Positions 15,646-24,102 of a DNA stretch of 56,893 bases are shown piece after piece. Position 1 is the stretch's first letter. Every line of letters begins with the position of its first letter. Origin of the DNA: Sphingobacteriaceae bacterium (GTDB lineage: Bacteria; Bacteroidota; Bacteroidia; UBA7662); contig PNNG01000013.1 of NCBI GenBank assembly GCA_013824115.1, positions 1 to 56,893 of the forward strand. The letters are read 5' to 3'. The notes below the pieces were generated by a model. That model ran no database searches and was not told the DNA's origin. It saw only the letters and a list, made by a program, of their open reading frames with translations. The position numbers were made by a program, and so were the translations under genes.

Positions 15646-16344
15646 CTAATGGCAGGAAGCAGGAGCTTCCTGTTTGTAAAAGGTCGAAGTATCGGGACTG
15701 AGATAAGGGATGCCCAATCCCAATCCACGGAGAATAAAAACGACCGCCAAAATTACGACCAGTCCTGTGCTGAATTTTTGGAACAGCGGGCGCAGTGAGG
15801 GTAAGATTTTACGGTCGAGGATGGCCACCACCAGCAAAGCAGGCACGGTGCCCAAACCAAAGGCAGCCATAAAGAGGGCCGATGCGGTGGGATCGCCCAC
15901 CAACAAGGCAGAGGCAATGGCCATGTATACCAGTCCACAAGGCAATAATCCATTGAGCATACCGGTGAAAAATTGGCTGGGGGCCGAAGGTTTGTAGAAA
16001 ATATCGCCAAACCATTGCGTGAGCCACCCCAGTGAAAAGCGGGGTAATTTGCTGAAGGCAGGAATTTTAGGAGCAATTACCCACAACAGCAGCAAGGCGC
16101 CGGTGACCAACGACACCACTTCCTGAAAGCCGCTGAGCTGAATGCCCTTGCCAAAAATGCCGAGCAACAGCCCCATCCAGGTATATGTGAGTACGCGGCC
16201 CAGGTTGTATACCAAGCGCAATCCCAAAAAGCGACTGAAAATACCGTTTTTGCCGGGCAAAGCCAGCACCAGCGGTCCACACATGCCCACACAGTGCATG
16301 CTACCGGCCAAGCCCAACAACAACCCGCCCCAGAGGTACATCAT
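15646..16344 (-). CDS. SafE/DsbD-like membrane protein of the cbb3 cluster
   Basis: A 232-residue polytopic membrane protein of the TauE/SafE / DsbD_2-like family that regularly sits at the end of cbb3 oxidase clusters. Seen: about six hydrophobic segments, the paired-cysteine motif MHCVGMCGP near the N-terminus, a second motif GLLPCGLVY in the middle, and a further CH at the C-terminus. The cysteines suggest thiol or metal (copper) handling during oxidase maturation. Whether it moves copper, reductant or an anion is not shown by sequence. It starts at the end of ccoH, so it is co-transcribed. Confidence 0.75.
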   Translation of the reverse strand: MMYLWGGLLLGLAGSMHCVGMCGPLVLALPGKNGIFSRFLGLRLVYNLGRVLTYTWMGLLLGIFGKGIQLSGFQEVVSLVTGALLLLWVIAPKIPAFSKLPRFSLGWLTQWFGDIFYKPSAPSQFFTGMLNGLLPCGLVYMAIASALLVGDPTASALFMAAFGLGTVPALLVVAILDRKILPSLRPLFQKFSTGLVVILAVVFILRGLGLGIPYLSPDTSTFYKQEAPASCH

Positions 16345-16781
16345 TCCATATTCAATTTGTGTTCGCTGAAATAGCCCTTGCCATCTTTATAGGCCATGAT
16401 GCTTACCACCCAGCGGCCAGTTCCCAATTGTTCGCTTGGAATGCTGAAGTTATTGGCCTGTAATTCCGACCAGCCGATTTCAAAGTCGCGGCGCTGGTCG
16501 TTCGGGCGGTAAAAATCTACTGTGCCGCTGTCGGCTTGCTGTAACAACTCAGGCAAAGCCAATAGCAAGGCTTCGGCTTGCTGCTGCATGCTGATGGGTT
16601 GTCCCAAGGCCTGTAAGTTGGCTTTGTAGTTGATTATTTCTTGATAGCGTAAATCTTTGGCGTAATAGTCTTTGTCGACCAATTCGTTCTTGTGCTGCAC
16701 GCTGTAAATGGTGAAACCAACCATGAAGCTGCAAAAAAGCGCAAAGCTGATGGTGATGCCCACGGGCCATGAAATCTTCAT
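16341..16781 (-). CDS. ccoH: CcoH/FixH-family oxidase assembly protein
   Basis: A 146-residue protein with one N-terminal transmembrane helix (about 5-27, SWPVGITISFALFCSFMVGF) followed by the conserved VDKDYYAKDLRYQEII segment and a periplasmic domain (TGRWVVSIMAYKDGKGYF). FixH/CcoH stabilises the assembling cbb3 complex together with CcoI. The frame is open 26 codons upstream into ccoG; I start at ATG 16781, where the membrane helix begins, which leaves one base after the ccoG stop. Confidence 0.85.
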   Translation of the reverse strand: MKISWPVGITISFALFCSFMVGFTIYSVQHKNELVDKDYYAKDLRYQEIINYKANLQALGQPISMQQQAEALLLALPELLQQADSGTVDFYRPNDQRRDFEIGWSELQANNFSIPSEQLGTGRWVVSIMAYKDGKGYFSEHKLNME

Positions 16782-16782
16782 A

Positions 16783-18198
16783 TCAATTAGAGCTAGAGGT
16801 GTTAAAGGTAGTTTTGATGGTTTCGAGCACCTCATCGCCATGAAGCACTTCAATGGCAATGGGTACCAGTTTTTGATTCGATTGACGGGCTGTAAGGATC
16901 ACAAAAAAGGCACCTTCGCGATATCCCTGTGGCGGAACGAGGAAGTTTTGTCCCACCAGTTGCAAGGTTCCTTCGGCCGGTGTTTTGAGTCGGTAAGTAA
17001 TTTGCAATTCATCGAAACTCTTGTTGATGGTTTTTACCATGTAGAGGTTCTTCACACTGCCATCCGCTTGCACCATGGTCAACTGACCGCGCGCTCGCAA
17101 TATGGAGGTTTCGGTGGTGGTGCGGGTGGTGAGCAGGTAGCTGAACAAGCCGAGGAGGGCGGTGAGCAACAAGCTGTAGGCCACAATGCGCGGGGTAATT
17201 ACCTGGCGCATTTTCGACGCAATGCCGTTTTCAGAGGCATAACGGATGAGCCCACGCGGCTTACCCACCTTGTCCATCACCTCGTCGCAAGCATCTATAC
17301 AAGCGGTGCAGTTGACGCACTCGAGCTGGGTGCCGTTGCGGATGTCGATGCCGGTGGGGCAAACCACCACGCATTGGTTACAGTCGATACAATCGCCCAG
17401 ATTTTCATCTCTATTGCGGCCGTGTTTGCCACGGGGTTCACCACGCACCCAGTCGTAAGCCACGTTGATGCTGTTTTTATCGAGCAGCACGCCTTGCAAG
17501 CGGCCATACGGACAAACAATGGTACAGGCTTGCTCGCGGAACCACCAGAAAACAAAGAAAAATACACCAGTGAAGAGCACCAGGGCAATGAACGAGCCGA
17601 TGTGGTTTGTCAAAGGCTCGCTGATCATCTTAAACAACTCGTCGCTGCCAATGAGGTAAGCCAAAAAGGTGTTGGCAATGAGGAAGGAGATGCCGAAAAA
17701 CAAACTGAACTTGAGCGCCCGTTTTCTGATTTTTTCGCCATTCCAAGGTGCTGCAACCAGTTTTTTCTGGGCTTGATAATCGCCGTCGATGGCATATTCG
17801 ATGCGACGGAAAAGCATCTCCATGAAAATGGTTTGTGGACAAATCCAGCCACAAAATAGCCGGCCGTAAACCGCTGTAAAGAGCACAATGAACACCACCA
17901 GGGTGATGAAGCCGAGCACCAACAGTTTGAAATCTTGCGGCCAAAAGGCCACACCAAACAAAATGAATTCGCGCTCGAGTATGTTGAATAGCATGAAGGG
18001 GTGGCCATTCACACGGATGTGGGGCCCCGCAAACATCAATGCCAGCAAGAAATAGCTGAGTATTTTACGGGCGTTGTAAAAACGTCCTTTGGGCTTTTTT
18101 GGGTGAAAAAACACCCGCTCGCCCTTGTCGTCCACTGAGCTCAGTGAATCGCGGAATGTTTTATCGGTTTTGGTTACCAAGGGTTCTTGAACAGCCAT
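16783..18198 (-). CDS. ccoG: CcoG/FixG, iron-sulfur cbb3 assembly protein
   Basis: A 471-residue membrane protein with about five transmembrane helices and a cytoplasmic pair of 4Fe-4S motifs: CGWICPQ, CTIVCPYG, then the ferredoxin segment CIDCNQCVVVCPTGID and CVNCTACIDACDE. The C-terminal 120 residues form an immunoglobulin-like periplasmic domain, as in the family. CcoG has been shown elsewhere to act as a Cu(II) reductase that supplies Cu(I) to the oxidase. All expected cysteines are present. It is separated from ccoP by 63 bases that contain a perfect inverted repeat. Confidence 0.93.
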   Translation of the reverse strand: MAVQEPLVTKTDKTFRDSLSSVDDKGERVFFHPKKPKGRFYNARKILSYFLLALMFAGPHIRVNGHPFMLFNILEREFILFGVAFWPQDFKLLVLGFITLVVFIVLFTAVYGRLFCGWICPQTIFMEMLFRRIEYAIDGDYQAQKKLVAAPWNGEKIRKRALKFSLFFGISFLIANTFLAYLIGSDELFKMISEPLTNHIGSFIALVLFTGVFFFVFWWFREQACTIVCPYGRLQGVLLDKNSINVAYDWVRGEPRGKHGRNRDENLGDCIDCNQCVVVCPTGIDIRNGTQLECVNCTACIDACDEVMDKVGKPRGLIRYASENGIASKMRQVITPRIVAYSLLLTALLGLFSYLLTTRTTTETSILRARGQLTMVQADGSVKNLYMVKTINKSFDELQITYRLKTPAEGTLQLVGQNFLVPPQGYREGAFFVILTARQSNQKLVPIAIEVLHGDEVLETIKTTFNTSSSN

Positions 18199-18217
18199 GG
18201 TGATTCAGGTTAGTGAA

Positions 18218-18247
18218 GGGCTGCTGCCGATTTTACAGCAGCAGCCC
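18218..18247. repeat. Perfect inverted repeat between ccoP and ccoG
   Basis: GGGCTGCTGC (18218-18227) and GCAGCAGCCC (18238-18247) form a 10-pair stem with a 10-base loop, inside the oxidase operon. No strong T-run follows on the minus strand, so it is more likely an mRNA-stabilising or partial-termination hairpin than a full terminator. Confidence 0.6.
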
Positions 18248-18261
18248 TGTTAAAAGGTGCT

Positions 18262-18822
18262 TTAATTCGCTGCCATGAGCTCACCCTGGGGTTCTTTGGC
18301 ATTGGCGGGTTTGCTGCCGTACAAGCTTTGGATATAGCTCGATACTTGCAAAATCTGCTTCTTGCTCAAACTTTTCTCCCAAGGGATCATGCCTTTTTCG
18401 GGCACGCCGTAGGTAATTACCTTCACGTAATCTTCAATTTTGTTACCGTGGAGGTAGTATTCGTCGGTGAGGTTCGGACCCACACCACCTTCACCATTGG
18501 CACCGTGACAGGCCAGGCAGTTGGCGTCGAAAACGGTTTTTCCGGCTTCCAAGTCTTCGTTATCGGATGAGAATGCCACAACCAGGCTGTTGGCTTCTGC
18601 AGCTTCGTGCTCAGCCTTGGCCTTTTCGGCACGGGCCATTTCAATGCGGTACTCTTCGTCTTGTGAAGGTGCCGTTTTGAAAACGTGGTAGTTCAAGAGG
18701 TAGATTACCCCAAACACAATGGTGAGGTAAAAAAGGTAAATCCACCAGGGCGGCAAATCGTTGTCGTACTCTTTGATGCCGTCGTATTCGTGGTCGAGTA
18801 ATTCGTCGTGTTTTTTAGCCAT
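18262..18822 (-). CDS. ccoP: CcoP, cbb3 oxidase cytochrome c subunit (single heme)
   Basis: A 186-residue subunit that passes electrons to the cbb3 core. The FixP N-terminal domain is clear (YDGIKEYDNDLPPWW, then a transmembrane helix to about residue 48). An alanine/glutamate-rich helix (60-80) follows, then one class I cytochrome c domain with CLACH (102-106) and a Met ligand probably in KGMIPW. Proteobacterial CcoP has two hemes in about 300 residues; here only one CxxCH is present. Starts 3 bases after the ccoQ stop. Confidence 0.9.
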   Translation of the reverse strand: MAKKHDELLDHEYDGIKEYDNDLPPWWIYLFYLTIVFGVIYLLNYHVFKTAPSQDEEYRIEMARAEKAKAEHEAAEANSLVVAFSSDNEDLEAGKTVFDANCLACHGANGEGGVGPNLTDEYYLHGNKIEDYVKVITYGVPEKGMIPWEKSLSKKQILQVSSYIQSLYGSKPANAKEPQGELMAAN

Positions 18823-18825
18823 GAC

Positions 18826-18999
18826 TTATAAGTTTGAGGTTTGGTCGTCTAAAGGCAGGTTGCTGAGTTCAGCGATTTCGGCCTTACTCTGCCGGAATAC
18901 CCAAACGAGCATGCCGGCAAAGAAGGTGAAGAAGAGCACAAAGGAAATGATGGGGTAAATGCTTACGCCGGTAATGGCTTCGAGTGATTCGCGTATCAT
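18826..18999 (-). CDS. ccoQ: CcoQ-like small cbb3 subunit
   Basis: A 57-residue protein between ccoNO and ccoP: a short N-terminus (MIRESLEAITGVSIYP), one transmembrane helix (about 14-36, rich in Phe and Ile) ending in WVFRQSKAEI, and an acidic C-terminus. Size, topology and position fit CcoQ/FixQ, which stabilises the oxidase. Sequence similarity in this family is low, so the call rests mainly on context. It starts 8 bases after the ccoNO stop. Confidence 0.8.
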   Translation of the reverse strand: MIRESLEAITGVSIYPIISFVLFFTFFAGMLVWVFRQSKAEIAELSNLPLDDQTSNL

Positions 19000-19007
19000 G
19001 TCCTTGT

Positions 19008-21128
19008 TTATTTAGAAGCGGTGGTGTTTTGTTTGATGTCGGTGCCAAGGCGCTGCAGGTAGGCAATCAATGCCACCATCTCTGATTTGTCGCCCACGGT
19101 AATGCCGTCTTTTTTCAAATTGGCAACCACGGTAGCGGCTTGTTTTTCGAGGTCGGCATTGGCCTTGTCTTCGTAGCCTTTTTCATATGGCACACCCAGG
19201 GTGCGCATGGCGTTGATCATTTTGGGAGTCAAGCTTACATCAATGTCCTGCTCACCCAACCAGGGGTATTTGGGCATGATTGAACCCGGACTCATCGATG
19301 TAGGCTCTACCATGTGGTTGTAGTGCCAGCTGTCGGGGTACTTTCCACCCAGGCGGTGCAAATCCGGACCGGTACGCTTCGATCCCCACAAGAAGGGGTG
19401 GTCGTACACAAACTCGCCCGATTTGCTGTATTCGCCGTAACGTTCGGTTTCGCTGCGGAATGGACGAACCATCTGCGAGTGACAGCTTACACAGCCTTCT
19501 TTGATGTACACATCGCGGCCATGCAGTTCGAGCGGGGTATAGGGCTTCACCGAAGCAATGGTGGGTACGTTCGATTTGATGAGGAAGGCCGGCATGAATT
19601 CTACCACACCACCGATAAGGATGGCAATGGTTACCCACAGGGTAAAGGCCAAAGGACGGCTTTCGAGCTTGCGGTGCCAGCTGTGACCGGCCTCATTGCT
19701 GTGCTCCAGTTCGGTAACCACCGCGGGCTCGTTGGCCACCAATTTGCCCTGTGCGGCAGTTTTGAAGAGGTTGTAGGCCATGATGATGGCACCCACCAGG
19801 TAAATGGTACCACCCAAAGCGCGGATCATGTACATCGGGATGATGTTGATCACGGTTTCAAGGAAGTTAGGATACTGCAAATTGCCCTCGGGGGTGAATT
19901 GCTTCCACATGAGGCCTTGGGCAATGCCAGCCCAATACATGGCTACCACCCAGAAAATCATGCCGATGGTGCTCATCCAAAAGTGCAGGTTGGCCAGTTT
20001 GGTGCTGTACAACTTGGTGTTGAAAATGCGGGGGATGATGAAGTACATGATGGCAAAGGTGAGCATGCCATTCCAACCCAGGGTGCCTACGTGTACGTGC
20101 GCCGGAATCCAGTCGGTAAAGTGGCTGAGGGCATTTACAGTTTTAAGTGAGTGCATGGGGCCTTCAAACGTGGCCATGCCATAACCGGTAACGGCTACTA
20201 CCATCATTTTTAAGATAGGATCTTCACGTACTTTGTCCCAAACACCACGCAGGGTCAACAAACCGTTGATCATACCACCCCAGCTCGGGGCAATGAGCAT
20301 GATAGAAAATACCACGCCAAGCGACTGTGCCCAATCTGGCAAAGAGCTGTACAACAAGTGGTGCGGACCCGCCCAGATGTAGATGAAAATCAGCGACCAG
20401 AAGTGGATAATCGACAGGCGGTAAGAATAAACCGGACGATTAGCTGCCTTGGGCATGAAATAGTACATCAGGCCGAGGTAAGGCGTGGTGAGGAAGAAGG
20501 CTACCGCATTGTGGCCATACCACCACTGCACGAGGGCGTCTTGCACACCCGCATAGTAGCTATAGCTCTTGAGGAAGCCGATGGGCAATTCAAAGCTGTT
20601 CACAATGTGCAGCACTGCTACCGTGATGAAGGTGGCGAGGTAAAACCAAATGGCCACATACATATGTTTTTCGCGGCGGTTGATGATGGTCATGATCATG
20701 TTCACGCCAAAAACCACCCACATGAGGGCAATGGCAATGTCGATAGGCCATTCCAGCTCGGCATACTCCTTACTCGTGGTAATACCAAGGGGTAAGGTGA
20801 GCGCTGCTGCCACAATGATGAGCTGCCAGCCCCAGAAGTTAATCTGACTGAGCGTATCACTCCACATGCGCGCCTTCAAGAGGCGTTGCAGCGAATAATA
20901 CACGCCCATGAAGATGGCGTTGCCCACAAAGGCAAAAATTACGGCATTGGTGTGCAGTGGTCTGATGCGGCCGAAGCTGGTATACTGGTTGTTGAGGTTT
21001 GCCTCAGGCCAGAAGAGCTGCAGCGCAATGAGTACGCCCACCAACATGCCCACAATGCCCCAAATAACGGAGGCCCAGGCAAAGTTTCTGACAATTTTAT
21101 TGTCATAATGGATGGTAATTTGTCCCAT
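19008..21128 (-). CDS. ccoNO: Fused CcoN-CcoO cbb3 oxidase subunit
   Basis: A 706-residue fusion of the catalytic heme-copper subunit CcoN (about 1-475, twelve or more membrane helices) and the mono-heme cytochrome subunit CcoO (about 520-706). In CcoN the heme and copper ligands are visible as His in RPLHTNAV, WWYGHNAVAFF, GPHHLLY and HVHVGTLGW. In CcoO the heme site is GCVSCHSQMVRP. This fused form is common in Bacteroidota. The enzyme reduces oxygen to water at low oxygen tension and pumps protons. The frame is open 34 codons further, but MGQITIHYDNKIVRN is the conserved start. Confidence 0.95.
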   Translation of the reverse strand: MGQITIHYDNKIVRNFAWASVIWGIVGMLVGVLIALQLFWPEANLNNQYTSFGRIRPLHTNAVIFAFVGNAIFMGVYYSLQRLLKARMWSDTLSQINFWGWQLIIVAAALTLPLGITTSKEYAELEWPIDIAIALMWVVFGVNMIMTIINRREKHMYVAIWFYLATFITVAVLHIVNSFELPIGFLKSYSYYAGVQDALVQWWYGHNAVAFFLTTPYLGLMYYFMPKAANRPVYSYRLSIIHFWSLIFIYIWAGPHHLLYSSLPDWAQSLGVVFSIMLIAPSWGGMINGLLTLRGVWDKVREDPILKMMVVAVTGYGMATFEGPMHSLKTVNALSHFTDWIPAHVHVGTLGWNGMLTFAIMYFIIPRIFNTKLYSTKLANLHFWMSTIGMIFWVVAMYWAGIAQGLMWKQFTPEGNLQYPNFLETVINIIPMYMIRALGGTIYLVGAIIMAYNLFKTAAQGKLVANEPAVVTELEHSNEAGHSWHRKLESRPLAFTLWVTIAILIGGVVEFMPAFLIKSNVPTIASVKPYTPLELHGRDVYIKEGCVSCHSQMVRPFRSETERYGEYSKSGEFVYDHPFLWGSKRTGPDLHRLGGKYPDSWHYNHMVEPTSMSPGSIMPKYPWLGEQDIDVSLTPKMINAMRTLGVPYEKGYEDKANADLEKQAATVVANLKKDGITVGDKSEMVALIAYLQRLGTDIKQNTTASK

Positions 21129-21150
21129 AGCGTTGAATTGAAAAAAGGTA

Positions 21151-21321
21151 TTATTTGGTTTTAGTTGATTCGTTTTCAGATTGTTGGTCTTCGAACAGCA
21201 TGCGCACCGAAGGGGTATAGTCGTCGTCATATTGCCCGCTCTTCACGCTCCAGATGAAGGCCCAGAGGAAGAGGGAGGCTACTACCACACTCACACAGAT
21301 CAAAACGACGATTATTTGCAT
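21151..21321 (-). CDS. ccoS: CcoS-type cbb3 assembly protein
   Basis: A 56-residue protein with a transmembrane helix (about 2-24, MQIIVVLICVSVVVASLFLW) followed by AFIWSVKSGQYDDDYTPSVRMLFED. The SGQYDD-type motif after the helix is the CcoS hallmark (usually W-x-V-x-x-GQ-[FY]-[DE]D). CcoS is required for cofactor insertion into the oxidase. I start at ATG 21321 because upstream codons in this frame are not family-like and lie in a repeat-rich spacer. It precedes ccoNO by 22 bases. Confidence 0.88.
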   Translation of the reverse strand: MQIIVVLICVSVVVASLFLWAFIWSVKSGQYDDDYTPSVRMLFEDQQSENESTKTK

Positions 21322-21345
21322 GGCTGGAAATTCAAGGTTGAGCGA

Positions 21346-21512
21346 AGCGAAATCCCGAGAGGCTGCAGCCGATTCGGGATTCAAAATTGGGGTAAAACAC
21401 GGAGGACACTGAGGTCACAGAGAGGTGAGACCCCTGAGCTGTGGTCCCTGAGATGCGCCGAAGGTTCGTTACCCGTGACCCGTTACCCATCACTTGCATC
21501 CCGTCACCCATC
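21346..21512. repeat. Repeat-derived spacer between ccoI and ccoS
   Basis: This spacer contains an inverted repeat (AATCCCGA ... TCGGGATT around a GGCTGCAGCC palindrome, about 21352-21380), a CACTGAGGTCACAGAGAGG-like stretch (about 21408-21426), a GGTCCCTGAGATGCGCCGAAGG stretch (21443-21464), and degenerate tandem units of the type CGT(G/T)ACCC / CATCACTT (21468-21512). Similar text recurs at 24755-24779. They resemble interspersed intergenic repeats common in bacterial genomes and probably were inserted inside the oxidase operon. Confidence 0.5.
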
Positions 21513-21515
21513 ATC

Positions 21516-23936
21516 CTACTTAAGTCCATTCCGTTTCGCATAGTAGTTGGTTAACAGGGTGGCGCTAAGTACCACGGTGATGCTGCTCACGGGCATGAGA
21601 ATGGCACTTACCACGGGTGTAAGTTGTCCACTGAGGGCAAAACTGAGGCCCACCACATTGTAGGTGAGCGAAAAGCCGAGGTTGGTGAAAATCACCCGGC
21701 GGCTGTCGCGGGCAAAGGCGAGCATGCGGTGTAAATTGGGCACCTGATCTCCCGCCAAGATAGCGTCGGAAGCAGGGGTGAACTGACCATCTCGCTCGCT
21801 TACGGCTACCCCAACAGCGGCTTGCTGCAGGGCACCGGCGTCGTTGAGGCCATCGCCCACCATCATCACCAATCCGGCACCGGCTTGTTGGCGCTTTTCG
21901 ATGTATTGGAGCTTGTCGGCCGGCGATTGGCGGAAGCGCATCTCGGCATCCTCCCCAAAGAGCGGCTGAAGCACGGGGGCTTCCTGGTCGCCATCGCCCG
22001 ACAAGAGGTGCATGGCGTACTTGTTACGTAATTCACCCAGACTTTCATCCATGCCTGTGCGATAGGCGTTTTTGTAGCGCACATAGCCCAACAACTCGCC
22101 ATTCACACGTACATACACCAAACTGCCAGGCATGCTGCTGCGTTCGTCGTCGCTGAGCTCCAAGAAATCGGCACTGCCCAATTTCACACGCTGGTGATCG
22201 ATGATGGCTGCTATGCCTTTGCCACGTACTTCGTCGAAAAGCTGGATGTTTTCACATACTTCAGCGTCTAACGCCTGGGCCAATTGGCGGCTCAAGGGGT
22301 GGGTGCTGTTGCGGCAAGCGGTTTTTACGAGCTGCTGCTGGCGAAAATTCCATTGGATACCGCTGAAATCAATGTCGTTTTGCTCAGAACTAGTGAGCGT
22401 ACCGGTTTTGTCGAAAATGAGCTCATCGATTTGGCTGAGTTTGTCGACCACCACGCTGTTTTTCACAAAAAGCTTGTTGCGACCCAAAATGCGGATGGCA
22501 TTGCCAAAGGTGAAAGGGGCGGAGAGGGCCAGGGCGCAGGGACAAGCGATGATCAACACCGCTGCAAATACCTGGAAGGCCATTTCGGGACTTTGGCCAT
22601 ACCAATAAGCAAATCCAGCAATAGACAAGCCAATCACCGCCGGCGTGAAGTAGCGGGCAATGCGGTCGGTAATGGTCTTAAAGCGGTCGTCGTGTTTTTT
22701 GCTGAAGCTTTCGTGGTTCCACAATTTGGTAAGGTACCCTTGGGCTACCTTTTTGATTACCTCCATGCGCACGGCCATGCCAATGATTTTGCCGCCGGCA
22801 TACAGCACATCGCCTCTAAAACGCTCTTGCGGCTCGCTTTCTCCGGTGACGAAGCTGTAGTCGACCAAACATTTGTCGGCATTGAGGATAGCGTCGGCGG
22901 GAATTACTTCTTCGTTGCGCACCAAAATTTCGTCGCCGGGGAGCAGTTTGTCTATTGAAATTTCTTCTTCCTTGTCATGGGTAATGCGTGTAATGCCCAA
23001 GGGGAAAAACGAGCGGAAATCGCGCTCAAAGCTGAGCTCATCGTAGGTTTTTTGCTGAAAGAAGCGGCCCAAGAGCAAGAAAAACACCAAGCCGGTTAGC
23101 GAATCGAGGTATCCGGCGCCACTTTGACTGATGATTTCGAACAGTGAGCGCGCAAATAACACCACCATGCCCAAGGCAATGGGGATGTCGATGTTGAGGA
23201 TGCCTTTTTTAAGGCCTTCCCAAGCCGATTTAAAATAATGCGTGCCGCTGTAGGCCAAAACAGGAATCGACAGCAGGATGTTGAGCACGTGGATGGTGCT
23301 TTGAACCAGGGGTTCGTTGAGGCCGTTGGTGCTCAGGTATTCAGGGAAGCTCAGCAACATCACATTGCCAAAGGCGAAACCAGCTACAGCCAACTTGCGG
23401 AGGAGCTTCTTCTTCTCGGGATCTATTTCTCGGCGGTTGCCGAGCTTGTGGTTGAGGTCAGGACCATAACCCAATTCATGCAGCAGCAGCACCAATTCGC
23501 GTAGGCTGAGACCCGGTTTGCGTACTGTGATGCTTATTTCTTTGCGTACGAAGTCGATTTTGCTTTCGGCAATGTGGTTGTTGAAGCGGTAAAGCTGCTC
23601 AAGCAGGTACACACAGGCTGTGCAATGTATTTGCGGCAGGCGCAGGCTTACACGGTATTGTTTTTCGTCTTCGTAATCGATGAGCTGGCGCTGCAGCTCG
23701 GTATCGTTGAGGTGCTCAAAACGAGCCGCATCAATTTCACCCGGCTTGGTGGTTTTGCCTTCCTGCATGCGGTAGAAATCGCACATATTGTTGTCGGAAA
23801 GCAATTGATACACGCTTACGCAACCTTGGCAGCAAAATACTTGCTGTTCGGCATTGCGGATGCTGCCATCGCAGGCATCGCCGCAATGGGTACACTTTAA
23901 GCGTTCGTTGATGGTATCGGCAGGTGAATATTTCAT
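21516..23936 (-). CDS. ccoI: CcoI/FixI copper-exporting P-type ATPase
   Basis: An 806-residue P1B-type ATPase. N-terminal cysteine clusters (CTHCGDACDG and FCCQGCVSVYQ, about 15-45) form the zinc-ribbon-like domain seen in CcoI, followed by a ferredoxin-like domain with IHCTACVY. Then come membrane helices, the metal path motif ACPCALALSAP, the phosphorylation site FDKTGTLT, and GDGLNDAGAL in the hinge. In cbb3 systems CcoI delivers copper across the membrane for assembly. The start is set at ATG 23936 (MKYSPADTIN). It leads the leftward oxidase cluster and is divergent from the cytochrome at 24103. Confidence 0.92.
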   Translation of the reverse strand: MKYSPADTINERLKCTHCGDACDGSIRNAEQQVFCCQGCVSVYQLLSDNNMCDFYRMQEGKTTKPGEIDAARFEHLNDTELQRQLIDYEDEKQYRVSLRLPQIHCTACVYLLEQLYRFNNHIAESKIDFVRKEISITVRKPGLSLRELVLLLHELGYGPDLNHKLGNRREIDPEKKKLLRKLAVAGFAFGNVMLLSFPEYLSTNGLNEPLVQSTIHVLNILLSIPVLAYSGTHYFKSAWEGLKKGILNIDIPIALGMVVLFARSLFEIISQSGAGYLDSLTGLVFFLLLGRFFQQKTYDELSFERDFRSFFPLGITRITHDKEEEISIDKLLPGDEILVRNEEVIPADAILNADKCLVDYSFVTGESEPQERFRGDVLYAGGKIIGMAVRMEVIKKVAQGYLTKLWNHESFSKKHDDRFKTITDRIARYFTPAVIGLSIAGFAYWYGQSPEMAFQVFAAVLIIACPCALALSAPFTFGNAIRILGRNKLFVKNSVVVDKLSQIDELIFDKTGTLTSSEQNDIDFSGIQWNFRQQQLVKTACRNSTHPLSRQLAQALDAEVCENIQLFDEVRGKGIAAIIDHQRVKLGSADFLELSDDERSSMPGSLVYVRVNGELLGYVRYKNAYRTGMDESLGELRNKYAMHLLSGDGDQEAPVLQPLFGEDAEMRFRQSPADKLQYIEKRQQAGAGLVMMVGDGLNDAGALQQAAVGVAVSERDGQFTPASDAILAGDQVPNLHRMLAFARDSRRVIFTNLGFSLTYNVVGLSFALSGQLTPVVSAILMPVSSITVVLSATLLTNYYAKRNGLK

Positions 23937-23977
23937 TTGGATGTTACCGCAAAGAAACAAAAGAGATTTGAATATAT

Positions 23978-23991
23978 AGACAAGAATGTCT
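23978..23991. promoter_or_regulatory. Palindrome upstream of ccoI, possible regulator site
   Basis: AGACA-AGAA-TGTCT is a perfect 5-4-5 inverted repeat in the AT-rich 166-bp region between the divergent ccoI and cytochrome genes. It differs from the FNR consensus (TTGAT-N4-ATCAA). It may be an operator for a copper- or oxygen-responsive factor, but no binding protein is indicated. Confidence 0.3.
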
Positions 23992-24066
23992 GAAAATATT
24001 TATATCTTTTTTCGATGAGCGATACAAATATTCGCTTCCTCAGGGCCAAGCCAAACATTTCTGTCA

Positions 24067-24074
24067 TATATTTG
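24067..24074 (+). promoter_or_regulatory. -7 box upstream of the lipoprotein cytochrome
   Basis: TATATTTG exactly fits TAnnTTTG and lies 28 bases before the ATG at 24103. A clear TTTG -33 element is missing at the expected distance, which would fit a promoter needing an activator. Confidence 0.45.
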
Positions 24075-24102
24075 TCATGTAATCGATACAATCAATAGAA
24101 TC

